From the NCBI RefSeq assembly GCF_023053635.1, contig NC_086188.1, positions 508,501 to 572,500 on the forward strand: DNA of 64,000 nt, written 5' to 3'. The translations under genes were made by a program, and so were the position numbers. The notes beneath the pieces are model-generated. The model did no database searches and had not been told where the DNA came from. It saw nothing but the letters and a program-made list of their open reading frames with translations. Numbering within the stretch: the first letter of the stretch is position 1; every line of letters begins with the position of its first letter. The DNA is from Elgaria multicarinata webbii. Its lineage: Eukaryota; Chordata; Lepidosauria; Squamata; Anguidae. Shown piece by piece: positions 57,773 to 64,000 of the stretch.

Positions 57773-59374
57773 AAATATTTCTAAGCCTTTGTAGCTGTGG
57801 AACTGCAAATCGGCAATTGAGCTTTGCAACATTTTTACTGGTGGGAATGTTCCGGGAACCCTTTATTCCCAGTCTGTCTCCATTTGGAGGCAAGGACGTT
57901 TCATTGATAATCCCCACACTTGCGAGGAGGAGGAGGAGGAGGAGGAGGAGGAGGATGGCCGCTCCTTCTCTCGCTTTACTACTGAGCGGCAAGAGCCGGG
58001 TCCTCGCCCGGGAGGCTGCGGACCCCTCTTCTGGTGCCCACCAGGCTCCCGGCCCCTCCTGATGGGTCAATGATTTCTTACCATTTCCCCCTAAATGCTA
58101 AGAACTGGGGCGCAAAGCAAAGCGCTGCCCTCCAGCGCCAACTTTGATGCGGGCTCAAAAGAGCGGCTTTGGGCTTCGGAGCTTCTGCCATCAGCAAGTT
58201 CCTTTGCTTTTAGTCTGACCAGTTTCCCTTCCAGAAAAGGAGTGTTTTGTGCCCAGCCCGGCAGCCTCCCGGGCCGGCCCTGGCGCCCATTCAGCGGGAG
58301 CGCCCGCAACGCCCTCTTGGCAAACGTGGCCTCCCTGTCCCCTGAGGCCCAGCACAAGAAAAGGCGGGAAAGCTCCCAGGCCTGCCTCATTCTGCCTCCT
58401 CAGAGCCACCACGTTCTGTCAAAGCTGGGGGCAGACATGAAAACCCTCTCAAAACAGGTCAACCAGTCCCCACGGGAGCCCACCTTGATGTGGCTTTTCC
58501 CTCAGCGTATCGGGAGCCTAACTGTGCCAGGCCTCCACCTCAGAAGCGCAGCAAGAGGAATCCCAAAAGGGCGTCGGGCCCCTTTTCTCTCAGAAACAAG
58601 GGGGGGGGGGAGAGAGAGGGAGTTCTGCGGTGACAAAATTCAAGGTTTCCAGAATCTTCTTTCCTCCCCCCCCCCACTGGGAGCGTTTCATGCACCCAGG
58701 AACCCCCTCAGGGGCAGCAGGGGCAGCGGGCCACCCGGGGAGAGACCGGGGGCACTCCCTCCTAGCCGGCGTGTCAAGTGCCCTGCAAGTGCGGTGTCAG
58801 GCACCCAGCCCAGCCACCCAGGGACACTTTCCCACCTTCCCACTCCCTCGCTGGCCTTCCCGTAAAGCAGCCTTCTGGTCAGCCAGGCGTGGAGCGCGCA
58901 CATCCCGCCCGCGTCGTGGTCCTGCATGTGGCACTGGCCACGTCTCGGTTTGGGGAGCAACCCGCGTCCTTGCAGTAGCCCTCTGGGGCTAGTTGCGGAC
59001 TCTGCCAGAGACCCCTCTGATGGTTCTCTCTGGTCTCACAGCTGGTCGGTGAATTCAGCTGGATGGAAGGCCTTTTATGCAGGTTCCTTCTGCCAGCGGA
59101 AGCGCATCTGGGGACTGAGTTGGATTCCCGCCCTCCTGGTCTGGTGGGACAGGCTCTGGCCTCCACAGAAGTCAGAGCAAAGGCCTTTCTTTCTTTCTTT
59201 CCTGCCTGCTCCATCCCTCGCTGGCCAGGACACCACTTTCCGAGAAACCCAACTCCCCATCCTGTGTAATGTGCAGATGGGCTCCACGTACACTGATTCA
59301 GAACAAGGCCGCAAGAAAGCTTTGCACATGGCCGACGGCAGAGTTCAAAGTACACCCAAACAACACAGCAGCTG

Positions 59375-60220
59375 TGTTATCATAGAATAAGTTTATTTTA
59401 CCCGAAACTAGGATGGCAGGTGTGATGCTTGTCACCATCAGCATAGAATCAGATAATGTTATTTACAACTACTTCTTCTTGTTGTTTTTTTAAAAAAAGT
59501 CACACATGCTGTTTTATGAACTGACTAGGTTCATTATTAGGGTTTTGTTGTTTAAGATAAAACGCATCACGACATGTGTATTGCACCAAAGTGTGTCTAC
59601 GGCTTTAGATTTAAATAAGTTACATTATTACAGTGCAAAATAGGTCTATTTGCACACTCCAAGATATTAAAAAAAAAACTGAAGTTATGGAATTGAAGGT
59701 TTAACAGCTTCTTAAACATTCAGCAACACTACCGTTGTCAATGAATCTGTATAAATAGAATTGCATATTGTACAGAGCTGTTTAAAGTGTTATGTTAAGA
59801 TACGATAGAGATTATTGGCTACTTACAACTGAAAAGCATGCAGTACAGTCCGATATTGTACATTTTATAAACTATGACATTTTACACAACGAAATATGGA
59901 AAGAAAAAGATAAAACTTCGCCAATCACCACTCTTTAATTCTTACTTAGCAGTTTAGGGAGGCTTGTCTTCATGCAATCCCAAAACTTCTTTGCAGAGTT
60001 CTGTTTTATCAGTTAAAAACTATATTGCACATTGGTAGAGATTTGTATATAAACCGAAGCTTTAACAGCACCACACACTTCCTTCACGGAACACGAGTTT
60101 TCAGTTCTATTTTTTTTTCTCCCTCCCTAGGGAAAGATTTTTTTCCATTTACAAGACTCATGCAGATGTTCTCAGTAGATGCGTTGCTAAAAACGCATGC
60201 AAGAACTAAGGACTAAGTGA
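59375..60220 (-). other. ATP2A2: ATP2A2 (SERCA2a) 3' UTR
   Basis: Just after the stop codon the minus strand reads GCATGCGTTTTTAGCAACGC, close to the human SERCA2a 3' UTR as I recall it. The rest is AT-rich and non-repetitive. AATAAA on the minus strand at 59397-59392 ends it. The length is about 0.85 kb. Confidence 0.75.
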
Positions 60221-60234
60221 TTACTCCAGTGGTG
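60221..60234 (-). CDS. ATP2A2: ATP2A2, SERCA2a-specific terminal coding exon
   Basis: ATP2A2 encodes the SERCA2 calcium pump of the sarco/endoplasmic reticulum. The muscle isoform SERCA2a uses a separate last exon that adds four residues after a splice within the codon following NYLEP. Here, on the minus strand, a long CT tract ending TTTGCAG is followed by CA CCA CTG GAG TAA. With the G supplied by the preceding exon this reads A-P-L-E-stop; human has A-I-L-E-stop. The following UTR also matches. The upstream exons and the SERCA2b reading-through segment are not in the window. The tail-to-tail position next to ANAPC7 matches human. Confidence 0.82.
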
Positions 60235-60235
60235 C

Positions 60236-60243
60236 TGCAAAGG

Positions 60244-60280
<37 letters not shown>

Positions 60281-63200
60281 GGAAAACATTAGTGAAAAAG
60301 ATGGATAAAGAGGACTTAATAAAAGCAATCAAAGGACTTTTCTTTTAAAGGCTCAATAGCGATAGAAAATGATTTTAATAGTTTAATAACTAGCCTCCCA
60401 TTTTCCAATGGGTGAATGCAGGTTAATTGAAAAAGCGTAAGAGAGAATTAAAAGCTGGAAGAACATCCCGTGAGCAGGTTTCCACCCAACACCAAACAGG
60501 GAGCTTGTTAGTGAACTTGATTTCTGTAATCCAGCCAACGACCTCATCTCTTGATGTCACACAAGGGAAGAAGGGAGAGAAGTGACACGAGACCTTCCCT
60601 TCCCTTAAAAGGTACTGTGGCTGGGGCAAGGCGTAAGTAGCGCCTGATTTCCTTTTCACAGCAAGCGTTCCCCTCCAAAACTCTTGTGTGGGAGGAGAAA
60701 ATGGCTGTTGCTAAAGCCCCAGGAAAACTAGTTTGTGCATCCCATGTTCAGCACTTGTTGACTGAAATGGCTGATCTTTGTGCCTGCAGCCACAGATGAA
60801 CGACGACGGGCAGAATGTGCACAGATCGCCCTATGCCAGCCACCACCACCACTTCTTGAAGTGGGGACAAGCAAACCTGCCCGCCTGACTGAACCCTGGG
60901 CTGTCTGTGGCCACTGCATGCTTTCAACCTTCTCATTAAAATTCACATCAGGTTGGGACCCTTCTGAGATGCTATTACTCCCAGTTTTTATGAACTGCTT
61001 TAGAGAGCTTTGGCTATGGAGCAATATAGAAATATAATGAATGAAATGAAATTCTTATCACTCAGTTTTCCAATGTCTAAGTTTTGCAGTAAAAAGTGGT
61101 TGTTGGGATAGTCCCTTCCTTCGTTTCTGCAAATAGGGATGTCCCAGCCAGTTTCCCTCTCATATTTTTCAGGCAGTGGCGCTATTCAAGCATTGCTCAG
61201 TTATTCAGTGCTCCCCCCCTTTCTAAAGTACTAGTAATTCTTGCTGAATTTTGTGCAGTATTTCAAAATGTGTCTCCCTTAGGATATGCCACTGGCTTGA
61301 GATGCAACTAAAATAAAAAGCATCTTGGAAGCATAAGAGGCATTAGAAGTAGTAAAGATGTTCTATGAGCCCTGTCTCTCTCCCCCACCCACAAATATAT
61401 TACACAATTTATTTTTAAAGAGGTAGACAATGTGAGGTCTGCCAACCAGTATAGTCCACTAAGGTCTTGAGATGGAAATGCGTTTTCCACCAGAACCACT
61501 GGTGTCCAAGCATGTTACTCATGGAAGTTTACAAATGTCAGAAGAAAGGTTTTTGACAAGATCCCATCCACAGATCCTATTTTGTTTATTCCTGTTCTAA
61601 AATTTCAACTTGGTTTTTGTAGAATTCCTCACTTTCCCCATGCGCCAGAGTTTGTGTTAGAAAGTAATCAGATCTTTTTACTGACCACATTAAAAAAAAA
61701 TTTAAAATACAATTAGCAGAGATTAGGGAAACAATGGTTAAGAAGTGTAAGTAGTAAAACAAGACAGGTGCGAGGACAGACAGTTTGCATTGTTTTATGG
61801 CTCACCCCTCCTGAAATCCTCCCTGGGTTGTTAGTCCCCCCCCCCCCCTCCATTTCGTTCATCTAAGTCTTTTATTAGCTGTGTCCTTGGAAGACACTAG
61901 AAGACTGCTGTACTGCATTTTATCACCACTGACTTAGGGTCCTCCCCCTCCCCTTACCCCCACCCCAAATATTAGAGAAATTTAAGTGAAAGTACAACTC
62001 AAAAAACAGAATAGCCATAAAAATAAATGTGCATAAGGGTTTTTAATATATATATTTTTAATGTTGCTGACTTAAGACAGTTGTGTCGTGTAAACAAAAG
62101 GGGAGAACGCACGTGCTATTGGGCAAGCTTAGCTCGGTCCTTTTAACAGCGGCCATGCTGTCTAGGGGTAGTGGGAGTTGTAGTGGAGTTGAGCTCATCT
62201 GGAAGGGATCAGGTGGGGGAACACCAGTCTAGGATGTTGGGACAGATTTATCAACTAGAAACAAAAGGTGGCAATAAATAAATGAATGAACAATCCTTAT
62301 ATGAGCCTAGGTAGCTGTTGTGGACTGATTCAAACTCTTGGTCCACTTATCCTGGTTTCTTCCACGACTCCAACAGGCAGCTCGCTTTCCAAGGTTTTAG
62401 TCAAAGGTGCTCTCCAGCTTTGCTATGCCAAAGAAACTTTTACTATGAGTTGCTGGGAGGTTGCACCTGCAGTCGTCTCCATGAGCTCCGAGCTGTGTCC
62501 CTTTCCTCTATCAGGTCAGGGTTTTTATACACACACGATTGTTTCAAATCTTGGCTGGCTAGCCTTGGATGGGTTATCAAGATAGCCCAATCCAGTGTTG
62601 TTCTTGCTGTGGGATTCAGAACTATGGGACACTTTGTGCATGTAACATGTTTAAACTAAAAAGAAAGAAAGGCGTGTTGGGCTTCAAATCTGCCTGGAAA
62701 GACTAACGCCCTCTCTAATGCCAAGAGCCTGGCTGCAGTTGCTCAGTAGGAAAGGGAAAGCAATCCAGGCATGGTCACACACTCAGGTGACTTGGTCAAG
62801 GTTAGGGTGAGCCTTAAGATCCAAAGAAGTCCAGAATACTCTCACCAATTGCTTCTTGCACCAGTGGAAATTTTGGTGGCCAGAATCCCTGGGTGCTTCC
62901 AGATGGGAGTGTCCCTAGCACTGCCAACCGAAAGGCATTGTGCACTATGCCAACTTTTTCTCCTTATTGCCCCCCCCCCCCGCCCATTTTTGTGGAAAGT
63001 TGGAAGAAACTGGGGGGGAAACGTTCCTGATGGAACGCCTCTCCCGACATGAACCTACCCGTACACTGCACTCAACATCTAAGGTCCTCCTCCGAGGGAA
63101 GCTCGGAGGATGGCAACAAGGGAGAGGGCCTTTTCGGTGGTTGCCCCCCGACTGTGGAATGATCTCCCCGATGAGGCTCGCCTGGCGCCAACATTGTTAT

Positions 63201-64000
63201 CTTTTCGGCGCCAGGTCAAGACGTTTCTCTTCTCTCAGGCATTTTAACAGCATTTAACAACATGGTTTGTTTTTAATGGCCCCCAGGATTGTTGTTTTTA
63301 AATGGATACTGTTGTTTTTATACTGTTTATGTTTTTGATGATTTTTAAATTTTGTATACTTTTAATATTTACCATTTTTAATTGTTGTAAACTGCCCAGA
63401 GAGCTTCGGCTGTGGGGCGGTATATAAATGTAATAAAATAAATAATTAAATAAATAAATCATGGGAGGTTACAAGTGGAAGATGCAACTCCCATCATTGG
63501 CTGATGGGAGTTGTAGTCCAGCAGCCCTAGCTGACAAGCCTGCCTCCAGTCCTGTGTGGCGGCTGCTTAGAGGCAAAGGCCACACCACGTCAAAGAGGTG
63601 ATGGGGCTGCATGGACACTATTGTGAGCACCACAGTCTAATGCTTTTGGACACCTTTCCCCATCCTGGTGCCCTGGAATTACACTGGGCTGCAACTCCCA
63701 CCCTTCCCCGTCAATGGCCATGCTGGCTAGGGTGACTGGCACTGCGGTCCAAGATAGCTGAAGGGCTCCAGGACAGGAAAGGCTGCTTTTGGACAGCTTG
63801 TGGCATCTTTGCCTAAAGATCAGCTATCACTGTGCCCCTAACATGCAAGTTACAAGGCGCTCTTCCAGCACATAGACCAAGGAAGCCTTTGATCCCCAAG
63901 GGATTTCACTTCATGCATCAAAGAGTGATTGAATTGAGCTATCAGGAGTCCATCAAGTGTTCAATGCCAGTCACAGGGATGAGTGCTTCAGTAAAACTCT
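60236..64000 (-). other. ATP2A2: ATP2A2 last intron (3' part)
   Basis: No coding exon was recognised on the minus strand. It may include part of the SERCA2b 3' UTR, since that isoform arises by retaining this region; the AT-rich block at 61040-62110 would suit. An (AG)n array at 60246-60281 forms the polypyrimidine tract of the SERCA2a exon. A LINE fragment lies at 63000-63470 and palindromic repeat copies at 62160-62230, 63470-63545 and 63660-63785. Confidence 0.45.
63000..63470 (+). mobile_element. L2/CR1-like LINE 3' end
   Basis: The plus strand encodes a stretch resembling the reverse-transcriptase C-terminus (with GPFRWLPPDCGMISPMRLAW and RRFSSL). It runs into a non-coding tail ending CTTCGGCTGTGGGGCGGT and (AAAT)n, a tail I recall as typical of squamate LINEs. 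It is 5'-truncated and inactive. Similar tails lie at 28490-28590 and 29920-30060. Confidence 0.7.

Larger units (their letters stand above)
52800..59370. other. Intergenic, ANAPC7 to ATP2A2 (tail to tail)
   Basis: No gene was recognised here. The stretch holds a (TTA)n array at 55185-55228, an L1 remnant at about 55560-56490, (CTG)17 at 57720-57770, (GAG)n at 57924-57955, and degraded repeat copies at 54340-54435 and 56540-56640. The 256-codon frame at 58095-58865 has low-complexity composition and no recognisable domain. Confidence 0.5.

Noticed and set aside
58095-58865. 256-codon open frame between ANAPC7 and ATP2A2
   Set aside because: It has low-complexity composition and no domain, no conserved motif and no splice context. 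Several overlapping frames of similar length lie in the same GC-rich DNA.

Overview
This is vertebrate nuclear DNA, most likely from a squamate reptile (lizard or snake) and probably from a small, GC-rich chromosome. The main evidence is seven intron-split genes whose spliced products match human chromosome 12q24 proteins almost residue for residue. Supporting signs are CpG-island promoters, AATAAA signals, and dense interspersed repeats of kinds I associate with lizards and snakes: a tRNA-derived SINE, L2/CR1-like LINE tails ending in AATAAATAAAT, short palindromic elements and an L1 remnant. The species cannot be named from the sequence.

Minus-strand block, read from right to left. DENR (29564 to 23975) encodes a translation reinitiation/recycling factor. 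CCDC62 (about 22355 to 8659, with the 3' UTR probably reaching about 5880) encodes a coiled-coil, LxxLL-bearing nuclear-receptor cofactor with a role in sperm. For HIP1R only the first coding exon (2686 to 2594) is present; the gene runs off the left edge. This order matches human DENR-CCDC62-HIP1R at 12q24.31.

Plus-strand block, read from left to right. GPN3 (31143-35467) encodes a GTPase for RNA polymerase II assembly and import. ARPC3 (36806-41810) encodes an Arp2/3 complex subunit. ANAPC7 (42956-51946) encodes a TPR subunit of the APC/C. The SERCA2a-specific last exon of ATP2A2 (60234 to 60221, minus strand) lies tail to tail with ANAPC7, with its 3' UTR ending near 59375. This matches human 12q24.11.

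The two blocks meet head to head at a shared CpG-island promoter (about 30280-31150) between DENR and GPN3. In human these two genes are megabases apart, so the window spans a rearrangement breakpoint relative to mammals. All coding exons of DENR (198 aa), GPN3 (284 aa), ARPC3 (178 aa) and ANAPC7 (565 aa) are found, open and in phase, at the human lengths. In CCDC62 eight internal exons and the last exon are placed, but the first coding exon and the junction between the long exon and the last exon are not.

The most unusual observations are these. (1) A near-perfect inverted copy (71 of 72 bases) of ARPC3 exon 6 and its 3' splice site lies in ARPC3 intron 3, four bases after the exon 3 donor. 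(2) Four of about 38 readable introns start with GC instead of GT (HIP1R intron 1, two in DENR, one in ANAPC7); vertebrates usually show about one percent. (3) A perfect 32-bp hairpin lies in an ANAPC7 intron. (4) A short tandem array seems to have grown from the end of a palindromic element. (5) The SERCA2a tail reads APLE where human has AILE. I found no CRISPR array, prokaryotic operon, intact mobile element or unknown multigene system.
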